64,000 bases of DNA from assembly GCA_965200685.1 (NCBI GenBank), contig OZ241379.1, positions 3,286,001 through 3,350,000 on the forward strand, in the 5' to 3' direction. Position 1 is the stretch's first letter. Every line of letters starts with the position of its first letter. The notes beneath the pieces were generated by a model. The model saw only the letters and a program-made list of their open reading frames with translations. It was not told the origin of the DNA and made no database searches. Of this stretch, positions 52,639-62,500 are shown in pieces. The position numbers and the translations under genes are program-made. This stretch comes from Bin5 sp965200685 (GTDB taxonomy: Bacteria > Chloroflexota > Anaerolineae > Caldilineales > Caldilineaceae).

Positions 52639-54015
52639 CTACTGGCGTGCTTCTCGCCAGTTGAGAACCAGTTCTTCGGCTCGTTCGGCAGCCTCCTGAG
52701 GCGAAAGGACACCACTCAACACACCGCTCGAACCATGCCACAGGATCTCCTGGCCAATGTCGTAGTCCATCCCCCGCTCAATCATAATCGTCAAGGCCGG
52801 GGCATTGTCCAGCAACTCAATGAGACGGGTCGACTCCGGACGTAGATTCTCCATTGGCTGCGTGAGGGGCATAGGTGGTGCCTCGCCGGGCAGGTACTGA
52901 TACCAGATCTTGTGGGGTTCCTCTGACTGCAGATACCATTTCACAAACTCTTGGGCCTCCTCAGGATGCGCTGATGCCTTGGGCACGATCAGCGTCCGCG
53001 CGTTGAATGACACCTCCGCGGCATCACTTTCAGGAATGTCATCAATGGCCGGCATCAACATGAATTTCAGATTTATCTGTGGATCCTCCTGCGCGAACCA
53101 TTCGCCCAAGAGCCAGCCACCGGTTTGGAAAAAGGCACCATCCCCCCGGAAAAGCTTCCCAAAGGCAATCGGATAGTCATCTGAGAGGACACCCCTGGAG
53201 AAATAGTCCTGATCCAACAGTTCCTTGATCAGTTCCCAGACTCTGACGCCGGCCGGGTCCGTGAAACGTAGCAGAGACTCATGGTTTGCATCCAGACCCC
53301 GTAAGAACAGATCGACCGCCCCCTGCACACCATAGGTCCTGATAAACAGATGCTGCGCCCAATGACCGCCGGGCCAGGCGTTTTTTGCACCCAAAAGGAT
53401 TGGCGTTATCCCTGCCCCCTTGAGCATCTCGCAAGCAGCCGTGAACGCACTCCAGGTGGTCAAGGTCACCGGATCAATGCCATGGGCCCCTAGGATATCT
53501 TCGTTGTAGTACATTAGGTTGGCCACCGTCATCGCCCAGGGCGCGCCCCAGTACTTGCCTCGGAACTTCACTGAATTGAGTGCATCCGGGTAGATAGTAC
53601 CCTTGTTTTGCTCGACCACAGCTGTCAGATCCATGAGCTGGTCAGCTTCAATGAACGCGGAAAGCGCGCCCGGCCCAGCATCAGTCTGTAGGAAATCCGG
53701 AACAGCCCCACCAGCAAAGGCCGTCTTCGTCGCCTGCTCGTACGCCAGACCAGAGAAGCCGCTATGCGTAACATGGATGCCCGGATGCGTGAGATTGAAA
53801 CGCTCGACAATCTCGTCCATTGCGCCCAACCAAGGAACGGTCGCCATTTCAGTCCACATCTCAAGCTCGGTCACCATTTCCGCAGGTACTTCTGCCTCCA
53901 TGGCTGTTGATGATTCCGTTGTGGGAGGAGGGACAGGGACACAGGAAGCAAGCAGCCCAGACCCCGCGACTCCTGTCGCAGCTTTCAGGAAGTTTCGTCT
54001 ACTTATGTTCTTCAT
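52639..54015 (-). CDS. Solute-binding protein, Tat lipoprotein, second cluster
   Basis: 458 residues from ATG 54015, seven bases after GGAG; an adjacent ATG at 54018 is also possible. A consensus twin-arginine motif (SRRNFLKAATG) and lipobox (LLASC) at the start. The mature protein is a family 1 sugar-binding type: VPDFLQTDAGPGAL, FRGKYWGAPWAMTVANLMYYNEDILG and TWSAFTAACEMLKG. First gene of a three-gene importer operon on the minus strand. Confidence 0.92.
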   Translation of the reverse strand: MKNISRRNFLKAATGVAGSGLLASCVPVPPPTTESSTAMEAEVPAEMVTELEMWTEMATVPWLGAMDEIVERFNLTHPGIHVTHSGFSGLAYEQATKTAFAGGAVPDFLQTDAGPGALSAFIEADQLMDLTAVVEQNKGTIYPDALNSVKFRGKYWGAPWAMTVANLMYYNEDILGAHGIDPVTLTTWSAFTAACEMLKGAGITPILLGAKNAWPGGHWAQHLFIRTYGVQGAVDLFLRGLDANHESLLRFTDPAGVRVWELIKELLDQDYFSRGVLSDDYPIAFGKLFRGDGAFFQTGGWLLGEWFAQEDPQINLKFMLMPAIDDIPESDAAEVSFNARTLIVPKASAHPEEAQEFVKWYLQSEEPHKIWYQYLPGEAPPMPLTQPMENLRPESTRLIELLDNAPALTIMIERGMDYDIGQEILWHGSSGVLSGVLSPQEAAERAEELVLNWREARQ

Positions 54016-54079
54016 CATGTCTCTCCTAAGGTAGAAAACAGTGTGTGGCCGCGGATGATGGGACACCAGCTAGGCACAC

Positions 54080-54105
54080 TTTATATTGGCAATCTGGTTA
54101 CCATT
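54080..54105 (-). promoter_or_regulatory. Possible -10 box and operator of the second importer operon
   Basis: TATAAA (54085-54080 on the minus strand) is adjoined upstream by an imperfect dyad (54085-54105) with arms ATTGGCAA and TTACCATT, six of eight positions symmetric. A dyad covering the -10/-35 spacer is a usual place for a LacI/GntR-type repressor site. No regulator gene is nearby. Confidence 0.3.
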
Positions 54106-54160
54106 GATTCAGCCCACGGAGGCAATGGACGGCAGATCTATCTGCTAGAAGTGAGCATAC

Positions 54161-54694
54161 CTATTTCCAGGTATACGTTCCCGTCTCATCTTGGGGAATA
54201 GCAGTGAAGTCCTGCATAGCCTGACGCGTTTCTGGCTTCAGCCCTGCACGGCTGACAATTTCTGCTGCTAACTCTGCATTGTAAGGGATATCCTCTCGAT
54301 AGAGAACGGTCGAGCCTTCGGGTGTGTAGTGAACCTGCATCACCACATCCGCTTCCTCTGCCTCCAACCGCTCCACAAGCAGATCTAGGCGGGTGAAATG
54401 TGCCCAATCCCACTTGCGGGAGATGGCCCAAAATCGTAAGGGGCTTCGGATCTCCAAACCGTCGTCTGCGATCTCGTAGACGGTCCCTAGATCGATGATA
54501 TGCCCATACAGGAGCAGCGCGCCCCAACTCAGAAACGTCCAGGCCATGGCTTCAACAAAAAATAGCCGGTTGATACCCATGGTGAAGGTGAGAATCCCAG
54601 CGATCAAGAGTGCCACCGCAGATACCATGGATTTGGGTCTTCCTTTGAAGATGATTGTTTCTTGGGCTTCTCTTGCCCGCAGGAGTTCAGCCAT
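54161..54694 (-). CDS. Membrane protein with PH-like domain, hypothetical
   Basis: 177 residues. Two membrane helices (MVSAVALLIAGILTFTMGI and AMAWTFLSWGALLLYGHII, about residues 23-65), then a soluble beta-rich part (YEIADDGLEIRSPLRFWAISRKWDWAHFTRLDLL) like bacterial PH/YdbS-type domains. Family not firmly recognised. The tail (after 140) is helical. It stands alone between the importer operon and the LRR genes. The ATG at 54694 has only a weak ribosome site. Confidence 0.65.
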   Translation of the reverse strand: MAELLRAREAQETIIFKGRPKSMVSAVALLIAGILTFTMGINRLFFVEAMAWTFLSWGALLLYGHIIDLGTVYEIADDGLEIRSPLRFWAISRKWDWAHFTRLDLLVERLEAEEADVVMQVHYTPEGSTVLYREDIPYNAELAAEIVSRAGLKPETRQAMQDFTAIPQDETGTYTWK

Positions 54695-54830
54695 ACATGT
54701 AGCCTGCTTCTTGTGATGTTTGTTCCTACTGCTCTCCAGAACCTACGCTAACATGTAGTCTACCACTTCTTGCGATATATCCCAAACAGAAGAAGCGAGC
54801 AGTACACGCCCACAACATCCTAGAACGATG

Positions 54831-54852
54831 ACCCAGGACATGCGCCCTGGGT
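54831..54852 (-). terminator. Terminator-like hairpin after the third LRR gene
   Basis: ACCCAGG, eight bases, CCTGGGT, about 25 bases after the LRR stop at 54878. The loop and the flanking sequence are the same as at 59488-59515, showing that the 3' flank was duplicated with the gene. No T-run. Confidence 0.5.
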
Positions 54853-54877
54853 CCTTTCGTTCCGAGTACCTATTGCG

Positions 54878-57800
54878 TCACTTCCGCACGAGGGGCAGGA
54901 AGAGATCCTGGCCAACCGGGGCAATCGGTGTAGCCGTGGCTGTGGGCGTGACTGTAGGCGTAGCTGTCGGGGTGACAGGGTCGCAGAAAGACAACTCGAT
55001 ATCCGACAGGTCGTTCTGGGCAACACGCGCCAAGGCGTTGGGAATACAACCACTGAAGCGGTTGCCAGCCAAGGACAACGAACGTAGAGCGGAGAGATCC
55101 ACAAGGGTCGTCGGGATGCTGCCCGTCAGACTGTTGTTGGCCAGGTGCAAGGTCTGCAGGGTGGCAATATTGCCCAGATCTGTCGGCAGGCTGCCCGACA
55201 GGCGGTTGTTGGAGAAGTCCAAGACCTGCAGGGTGGCCAGCGCGCGCAGGCCAACCGGGATACGCCCCGAGAATTCGTTGTTGGAGATATCCAAGGTCTG
55301 CAGACCTGTGAGCCGGCTCAAGGTAGACGGGATGCTGCCTGCCAATGTCTTGCCACTGATATCCAGCTCCAGCCTGATCACCCGCTGCGGGACCCCGCTA
55401 ATGGTTACCCCCTCCCAGGTGTCAATGCTGCTGGTCTCACTCCAGTTCAAGCGCCTGGAGGTACTGATGCTTCCCTCCAGGGTGGCCTTGATGGTAAGAA
55501 GCTGTACGCAGTCTCTGACCAGGTCGGCATTGGCAGAGGGGTTGGCTACGACAGTGCCATTGGTACATGTGGGTCTCTGTGTTGAGCCACCGCCGCCGCC
55601 ACCGCCACCACCGCCGCCGCCGCCACCACCGCCACCACCACCTGGAGATGGCTGCTGTGGGCTCTCGGGGGGCGTTAGTTGGCAGATATCCAGTCCGAGA
55701 TCGCTTAAGTCGGTGCCACCAGTAAAGGAACGAGAGTCCGGGTCAAGGTCATTGGGTATACATCCGCGTAGTTGGTGTCCTGCTTTCTGCTTAAGGTACA
55801 AATGTGTCAGACTGGTGAGATCGCCCAGTTCCGGCGGGATGGTGTCCGTTAGCCGGTTGTTGTTGAGGTACAACCATTCCAGACTGGCGAGATCGCCCAG
55901 TTCCGACGGGATGGTGCCTGTTAGGCTATTGCTGTGGAGCTGCAATTTCGTCAGCGCAGAGAGACTGCCCAGTTCAGCAGGGATTCTGCCTGTCAGGGTG
56001 TTGCTGTAGAGGGCCAACGTCTGTAGATTGGCGAGGTTGCCTAGTTCTGACGGGATGGTGCCCGTCAGGGTGTTGCTGTAGAGGGCCAACGTCTGTAGAT
56101 TGGCGAGGTTGCCTAGTTCTGACGGGATGGTGCCCGTCAGGGTGTTGCTATAGAGTTCCAAAGCCCGTAGCTGGGCGAGGTTGCCTAGTTGCGATGGGAT
56201 CTCGCCCGACAGGGTGTTGCTAATGGACAAGGTCTGCACAGACGTATACGGCATTGTGCCGAGAGCGATGCCTTGCCATGCAGTTATTGGCTCCGTTGTA
56301 TCCCAGTTCAGTGAGGCGGTCCCTTGTAGGGTATTCTTGGCGTCTAGGAGCACGTTGCAATCATTGACCAGGCCGGAGTGTGCGCGTCCGCTGGCGTATA
56401 CTAAGGGTTCGGTATTGTCTACGGACCGCACCGTTTGGCTGCCAGCACAACATCCCCTCCATCCCGACGGTATACGCATTTTATCCTCAACAGTGATCGT
56501 ACTCCACAATGATGAAGGGATACATCCGCTTATGGCGTTATTGCCAGAGATAGTGAACTCTTCTAAAGTGGTGAGTACGTTCAATGAGGTCGTGATCTGC
56601 CCCCGCAGTTGGTTGTTGTGGAGGCGCAAATACTGCAGAGTTGTGGTGAGGTTGGCGAGGGAAGCAGGGATACTACCCGTCAGGGTGTTGTTGCTGAGGT
56701 CCAACCTCGTCAGCGCAGAGAGTTGGCCCAGTTCAGCAGGGATTCTGCCTGTCAGGGTATTGCTGTAGAGGGCCAACGTCTGTAGATTGGCGAGGTTGCC
56801 TAGTTCTGACGGGATGGTGCCCGTCAGGGTGTTGCTGTAGAGTTCCAAAGCCCGTAGCTGGACGAGGTTGCCTAGTTGCGATGGGATCTCGCCCGACAGG
56901 GTGTTGCTGATGGACAAAGTCTGCACAGACGTATACGGCATCGTGCCGAGAGAGATACCTTGCCATGAAGTTATTGGCTCCATTGTATCCCAGTTCAGAG
57001 AGGCGGTCCCTTGTAGAGTGTCCCTGGCGGCTCTGAGCGCGTTGCACTCGTTGATCAGATTCATGTGCGCTGATTCTGGATCCGGAATCGCGACTGTGTT
57101 GTTACAGCATTCAGACAGACCGGCCAGTGATAAGTCGTCGCCACCCGTCAGCTGGTCGGTTACAGCCCTGTACACGTTACTGGCTACACATCCGCTTAGT
57201 TGGTTGCCGCGGAGGTAGAGTTCACGCAGACTGGAGAGGTTGCCTAGTTCAATTGGGATGGTGCCCGTCAGTCGGTTGTCCCTCAAGGACAACCAAGCCA
57301 GACTGGAGAGGTTGCCTAGTTCAATCGGGATAGGGCCCGTCAGTCGGTTGTTGCCGAGTATCAATCGCCTCAGATTGGAAAGGTTGCCCAGTTCAGTAGG
57401 GATTCTGCCCGTCAGTTGGTTGTCGGAGAGATCCAACTGACTCAGAATGTTGATGTTGCCCAGTTCAGCAGGGATTCTGCCATTTAAGATCATACCGGTC
57501 ATACCGGGGAGAGATAACTCTATACCCATCCCATCGGGTGATACAGCGATGCCATTCCAAGTACTCATTGAAGCTAGTGTATCCCAGTCCAGTGGAGTGG
57601 TCCTGGTCCCTTGTAGGATCTCCTTGGTGGCCAGCAGCGTGTTGCAAGCGTTGACCAGGTCGGAGTAGGGTATAGAGGAGGATACCATTAGCACTGCGTC
57701 GCTGCCAGCACAACATCCCCTCCATCCCGACGGTATACGCATTTTATCCTCAACAGTGATCGTACTCCACAATGATGAAGGGATACATCCGCTTATGTCG

Positions 57801-59275
57801 TCATTGCCAGAGATAGTGAACTCTCGTAAAGTGGTGAGTGCGTTCAATGAGGTCGTGATCTGCCCCCGCAGTTGGTTGTTGTGGAGGCGCAAATACTGCA
57901 GAGTTGTGGTGAGGTTGGCGAGGGAAGCAGGGATCGTGCCCGTTAGGGTGTTGTTGCTGAGGTCCAACCTAGTCAGCGCAGAGAGTTGGCCCAGTTCTGA
58001 CGGGATACTACCCGTCAGGGTGTTGCTGTAGAGGTTCAAGATAGTCAGAGTGCGGGAGATGTTGCCCAGTTGCGGTGGAATGCTGCCCGTCAAGCGGTTT
58101 TTGTGGAGCTCCAACCTCGTCAGCATAGAGAGTTTGCCCAGTTCTGACGGGATACTACCCGTCAGGGTGTTGCTGTAGAGGTTCAAGATAGTCAGAGTGC
58201 GGGAGATGTTGCCCAGTTGCGGTGGAATGCTACCCGTCAAGCGGTTTTCGTGGAGCTCCAACCTCGCCAGCATAGAGAGTTGGCCCAGTTGCAATGGGAT
58301 ACTACCCGTCAGGGTGTTGCTGTAGAGGTTCAAGATAGTCAGAGTGCGGGAGAGGTTGCCCAGTTGCGGCGGGATGCTGCCCGTCAAGCGGTTTTCATTG
58401 AGCTCCAACCTCGTCAGCATAGAGAGTTGGCCCAGTTCTGACGGGATACTACCCGTCAGATTGTTTGTGTTGAGCCACAACTGCCTCAGATTGGTAAGGG
58501 TGCCCAGCGCGGCCGGGATGGGGCCCGTCAGGTTGTTGGTGTGGATGCCCAAATTTCTCAGATTGGAGAGGTTGCCCAGTTCAGCAGGGATCTTCCCCGT
58601 CAGGTTGTTGATGGAGAGGTACAATGTCCGCAGATTGGAGAGGTTGCCCAGTTCAGCGGGGATGGTACCTGTCAGGTTGTTACTCCATAAGGACAATGTC
58701 TGCAGATTGGTGAGGGCACCCAACGCAGCAGGGATGCTGCCATTTAAGTTTTGATTGACCCGGTCTAACCTCATCACATAAGTATACGTTGGGGGTCCTG
58801 GGCCGAGAAAGATGCCATCCCAATTAGCTATTGGCACCGTTGTATCCCAGTTCAGTGAGGCGGTCCCTCGTAGGGTGTCCTTGGCGGCCAGGAGTGTTTC
58901 GCAATCCGCGATCAGGTTAGTGGATTCATTAGGACTTGTGCCGGGAATCGCGACCGTGTTGGCACACGAGGTCGTCTGTGCGATTACGGGTGTAGGCGCG
59001 CTGCCTATGGTCAACATCAAGGCAATGATGGTAAACGCGCTGCCGAGGACGATGAGGGCTGCTAGGGAGATCCCTCGCGTGGGCGGCATCCCCTTCCATG
59101 TAGTTCCCCCACTGGTTGCGCGGTTCATCGGCACTCCTCGCATCCATGTAGAACATTTGTACGGGGGGGGGGGGGGGGGGGGTAAGGAGAATGAGGGCTG
59201 ACTGGGCACACCTAGTTGCGGTTCGGCACCCTCAAGCTGCTGCGTATTCCCTGGATTCTGCTCTCGGTTGGTCAT
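54878..59275 (-). CDS. Giant secreted plant-type LRR protein (1465 aa) with poly-C tract near its start
   Basis: From ATG 59275 (AAGGAG nine bases upstream) the product is 1465 residues. Residues 32-38 are seven prolines encoded by the G20 tract. A hydrophobic signal segment (about 69-90, ending PVIAQ at 100) precedes five LRR cassettes with caps (CANTVAIPG, then DC..LLAAKDTLRG..LNWD) and 24-residue LTG[ST]IP.ELGNL repeats. Some cassettes close with ISGCIPSSLW...SGWRGCCAGS. A 20-glycine linker precedes the last cassette; a Thr/Pro linker and the tail DLFLPLVRK end the protein. A second good start exists at ATG 59128 (Met50; GAGGAG five bases upstream), which would avoid the homopolymer and place the signal peptide near the N-terminus. 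Surface/secreted, ligand unknown. Confidence 0.9.
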   Translation of the reverse strand: MTNREQNPGNTQQLEGAEPQLGVPSQPSFSLPPPPPPPYKCSTWMRGVPMNRATSGGTTWKGMPPTRGISLAALIVLGSAFTIIALMLTIGSAPTPVIAQTTSCANTVAIPGTSPNESTNLIADCETLLAAKDTLRGTASLNWDTTVPIANWDGIFLGPGPPTYTYVMRLDRVNQNLNGSIPAALGALTNLQTLSLWSNNLTGTIPAELGNLSNLRTLYLSINNLTGKIPAELGNLSNLRNLGIHTNNLTGPIPAALGTLTNLRQLWLNTNNLTGSIPSELGQLSMLTRLELNENRLTGSIPPQLGNLSRTLTILNLYSNTLTGSIPLQLGQLSMLARLELHENRLTGSIPPQLGNISRTLTILNLYSNTLTGSIPSELGKLSMLTRLELHKNRLTGSIPPQLGNISRTLTILNLYSNTLTGSIPSELGQLSALTRLDLSNNTLTGTIPASLANLTTTLQYLRLHNNQLRGQITTSLNALTTLREFTISGNDDISGCIPSSLWSTITVEDKMRIPSGWRGCCAGSDAVLMVSSSIPYSDLVNACNTLLATKEILQGTRTTPLDWDTLASMSTWNGIAVSPDGMGIELSLPGMTGMILNGRIPAELGNINILSQLDLSDNQLTGRIPTELGNLSNLRRLILGNNRLTGPIPIELGNLSSLAWLSLRDNRLTGTIPIELGNLSSLRELYLRGNQLSGCVASNVYRAVTDQLTGGDDLSLAGLSECCNNTVAIPDPESAHMNLINECNALRAARDTLQGTASLNWDTMEPITSWQGISLGTMPYTSVQTLSISNTLSGEIPSQLGNLVQLRALELYSNTLTGTIPSELGNLANLQTLALYSNTLTGRIPAELGQLSALTRLDLSNNTLTGSIPASLANLTTTLQYLRLHNNQLRGQITTSLNVLTTLEEFTISGNNAISGCIPSSLWSTITVEDKMRIPSGWRGCCAGSQTVRSVDNTEPLVYASGRAHSGLVNDCNVLLDAKNTLQGTASLNWDTTEPITAWQGIALGTMPYTSVQTLSISNTLSGEIPSQLGNLAQLRALELYSNTLTGTIPSELGNLANLQTLALYSNTLTGTIPSELGNLANLQTLALYSNTLTGRIPAELGSLSALTKLQLHSNSLTGTIPSELGDLASLEWLYLNNNRLTDTIPPELGDLTSLTHLYLKQKAGHQLRGCIPNDLDPDSRSFTGGTDLSDLGLDICQLTPPESPQQPSPGGGGGGGGGGGGGGGGGGGSTQRPTCTNGTVVANPSANADLVRDCVQLLTIKATLEGSISTSRRLNWSETSSIDTWEGVTISGVPQRVIRLELDISGKTLAGSIPSTLSRLTGLQTLDISNNEFSGRIPVGLRALATLQVLDFSNNRLSGSLPTDLGNIATLQTLHLANNSLTGSIPTTLVDLSALRSLSLAGNRFSGCIPNALARVAQNDLSDIELSFCDPVTPTATPTVTPTATATPIAPVGQDLFLPLVRK
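55586..55645 (-). repeat. GGN microsatellite encoding 20 glycines
   Basis: Twenty Gly codons in a row join the fourth and fifth LRR cassettes. The matching linker in the neighbouring paralogue (60246-60287) has 14. Confidence 0.9.
59163..59182. repeat. Homopolymeric tract of 20 G (20 C on the coding strand)
   Basis: It lies 93 bases into the reading frame from ATG 59275. Such long G/C tracts are prone to slipped-strand changes, and each single-base change would put the first start out of frame with the LRR protein. Confidence 0.9.
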
Positions 59276-59421
59276 GATCAAATTCTCCTTAACTTGAATC
59301 AACATCGCCGGCTGCCGATTGGCATGAGAACACTCCTTGAACAGGATAGCACAGAAGCCGAACATGGGCAAACCCGCCATAAAACCCATTCACCAACCGA
59401 TACATTTTTGTTGAGTGAATC

Positions 59422-59450
59422 TGTGTAAGTTTGCAGAAATCATTCAACAA
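59422..59450 (-). promoter_or_regulatory. Possible promoter of the third LRR gene
   Basis: On the minus strand TTGTTG (59450-59445), a 17-base spacer and TACACA (59427-59422). The -10 resembles the TACACT of the 920-aa LRR gene. The leader would be about 140 bases to ATG 59275. Confidence 0.3.
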
Positions 59451-59487
59451 CGCACGCTTGTAGCGCGGGTGTATCTCCCAAATCACA

Positions 59488-59515
59488 AGGACCCAGGACA
59501 TGCGCCCTGGGTCCT
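59488..59515 (-). terminator. Terminator-like hairpin after the fourth LRR gene
   Basis: AGGACCCAGG, eight bases, CCTGGGTCCT: a perfect 10-bp stem 22 bases after the LRR stop at 59538. Near-identical to the hairpin at 54831-54852. Confidence 0.55.
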
Positions 59516-59537
59516 TTCGTTCCGAGTACCTATTGCG

Positions 59538-62500
59538 TCACTTCCGAACGAGGGGCAGGAAGAGATCCTGGCCAACAGGGGCAAGCGGTGTAGCCGTGGC
59601 TGTGGGTGTGGTCGTGGGCGTAGCTGTCGGGGTGACAGGGTCGCAGAAAGACAGCTCAATAGCCGACAGGTCGTTCTGGGCAACCCGCGCCAAGGCGTTG
59701 GGAATACAACCACTGAAGCGGTTGCCAGCCAAGGACAACGAACGTAGGTCGGAGAGATCCACAAGGGTCGTCGGGATGCTGCCCGTCAGACTGTTGTTGG
59801 CCAGGTGCAAGGTCTGCAGGGTGGCAATACTGCCCAGATCAGTCGGCATGCTGCCCGACAGGCGGTTGTTGGAGAAGTCCAAGACCTGTAGGGCGGCGAG
59901 CGCGCGCAGGCCAACCGGGATACGGCCCGAGAATTCGTTGTTGGAGATATCCAAGGTCTGCAGACCTGTGAGCCGGCTCAAGGTAGACGGGATGCTGCCT
60001 GCCAATGTCTTGCCACTGATATCCAGCTCCAGCCTGACCACCCGCTGCGGGGCCCCGCTACTGGTTACCCCCTCCCAGGTGTCAATGCTGCTGTTCTCAC
60101 TCCAGTTCAAGCGCCTGGAGGTACTGATGCTTCCCTCCAGGGTGGGCTTGATGGTAAGAAGCTGTACGCAGTCTCTGACCAGGTCGGCATTGGCAGAGGG
60201 GTTGGGCACGACAGTGCCATTGGTACATGTGGGTCTCTGTGTTGAGCCACCACCGCCGCCGCCACCACCGCCGCCACCACCACCACTTGGAGATGGCTGC
60301 TGTGGGATCGCGGGGGTCGGGCAGGGAGCCAGTCCGAGATCGCTTAAGTCGGTGCCACCAGTAAAGGAACGAGAGTCCGGGTCAAGGTCATTGGGTATAC
60401 ATCCGCTTAGTTGGTTCGGTTGTCCTGCTTTCTGCTTAAGGTACAAATGTGTCAGACTGGTGAGATCGCCCAGTTCCGACGGGATGGGGCCCGTTAGCCG
60501 GTTGTTGTTGAGGTACAACCATTCCAGACTGGCGAGATCGCCCAGTTCCGACGGGATGGGGCCTGTTAGGCTATTGCTGTGGAGCTGCAATTTCGTCAGC
60601 GCAGAGAGACTGCCCAGTTCAGTAGGGATTTTGCCTGTCAGGGTGTTGCTGTATAGTTCCAAAGCCCGTAGCTGGGCGAGGTTGCCTAGTTGCGATGGGA
60701 TCTCGCCCGACAGGGTGTTGCTGATGGACAAGGTCTGCACAGACGTATACGGCATTGTGCCGAGAGCGATGCCTTGCCATGCAGTTATTGGCTCCGTTGT
60801 ATCCCAGTTCAGTGAGGCGGTCCCTTGTAGGGTATTCTTGGCGTCTAGGAGCACGTTGCAATCATTGACCAGGCCGGAGTGTGCGCGTCCGCTGGCGTAT
60901 ACTAAGGGTTCGTTCGAGTCTACAGCTCGCACCGCTTGGCTGCCAGCACAACATCCCCTCCATCCTGACGGTATACGCATTTTATCCTCAACAGTGATCA
61001 TACTCCACAATGATGGAGGGATACATCCGCTTATGTCGTCATTGCCAGAGATAGTGAACTCTCGTAAAGCGGTGAGTGTGTTCAATGAGGTCGTGATCTG
61101 CCCCCGCAGTTGGTTGTTGTGGAGGCGTAAATACCGCAGAGTTGTGCTGAGGTTGGCGAGGGAAGCAGGGATCGTGTCCGTCAGCCTGTTGTTGCTGAGG
61201 TCCAACCTCGTCAGCATAGAGAGTTGGTCCAGTTCTGACGGGATAGTGCCCGTCAGGGTGTTGCTGTAGAGGTTCAATGTCTGCAGATTGGCGAGGTTGC
61301 CCAGTTCCTGCGGGATCTCCCCCGTCAGGGTGTTGCTGATGGACAAGGTCTGCACAGACGTATACGGCATTGTGCCGAGAGCGATGCCTTGCCATGCAGT
61401 TATTGGCTCCGTTGTATCCCAGTTCAGAGAGGCGGTCCCTTGTAGGGTATTCTTGGCGTCTAGGAGCACGTTGCAATCATTGACCAGGCCGGAGTGTGCG
61501 CGTCCGCTGGCGTATACTAAGGGTTCGGTATTGTCTACGGACCGCACCGTTTGGCTGCCAGCACAACATCCCCTCCATCCTGACGGTATACGCCTTTTAT
61601 CCTCAACAGTGATCGTACTCCACAATGATGGAGGGATACATCCGCTTATGGCGTTATTGCCAGAGATAGTGAACTCTTCTAAATTGGTGAGTACGTTCAA
61701 TGAGGTCGTGATCTGCCCCCGCAGTTGGTTGTTGTGGAGGCGTAAATACCGCAGAGTTGTGCTGAGGTTGGCGAGGGAAGCAGGGATCGTGTCCGTCAGC
61801 CTGTTGTTGCTGAGGTCCAACCTCGTCAGCATAGAGAGTTGGTCCAGTTCTGACGGGATAGTGCCCGTCAGGGTGTTGCTGTAGAGGTTCAATGTCTGCA
61901 GATTGGCGAGGTTGCCCAGTTCCTGCGGGATCTCCCCCGTCAGGGTGTTGCTGATGGACAAGGTCTGCACAGACGTATACGGCATTGTGCCGAGAGCGAT
62001 GCCTTGCCATGCAGTTATTGGCTCCGTTGTATCCCAGTTCAGAGAGGCGGTCCCTTGTAGGGTATTCTTGGCGTCTAGGAGCACGTTGCAATCATTGACC
62101 AGGCCGGAGTGTGCGCGTCCGCTGGCGTATACTAAGGGTTCGGTATTGTCTACGGACCGCACCGTTTGGCTGCCAGCACAACATCCCCTCCATCCTGACG
62201 GTATACGCCTTTTATCCTCAACAGTGATCGTACTCCACAATGATGGAGGGATACATCCGCTTATGGCGTTATTGCCAGAGATAGTGAACTCTTCTAAATT
62301 GGTGAGTACGTTCAATGAGGTCGTGATCTGCCCCCGCAGTTGGTTGTTGTGGAGGCGTAAATACCGCAGAGTTGTGCTGAGGTTGGCGAGGGAAGCAGGG
62401 ATCGTGTCCGTCAGCCTGTTGTTGCTGAGGTCCAACCTCGTCAGCATAGAGAGTTGGTCCAGTTCTGACGGGATAGTGCCCGTCAGGGTGTTGCTGTAGA

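Noticed and set aside
54828..56009. Long plus-strand open frame with poly-proline, antisense to the third LRR gene
   Set aside because: It is a shadow of the LRR codon pattern and Gly linker. Similar antisense frames recur in every cassette; none has a ribosome site or independent features.
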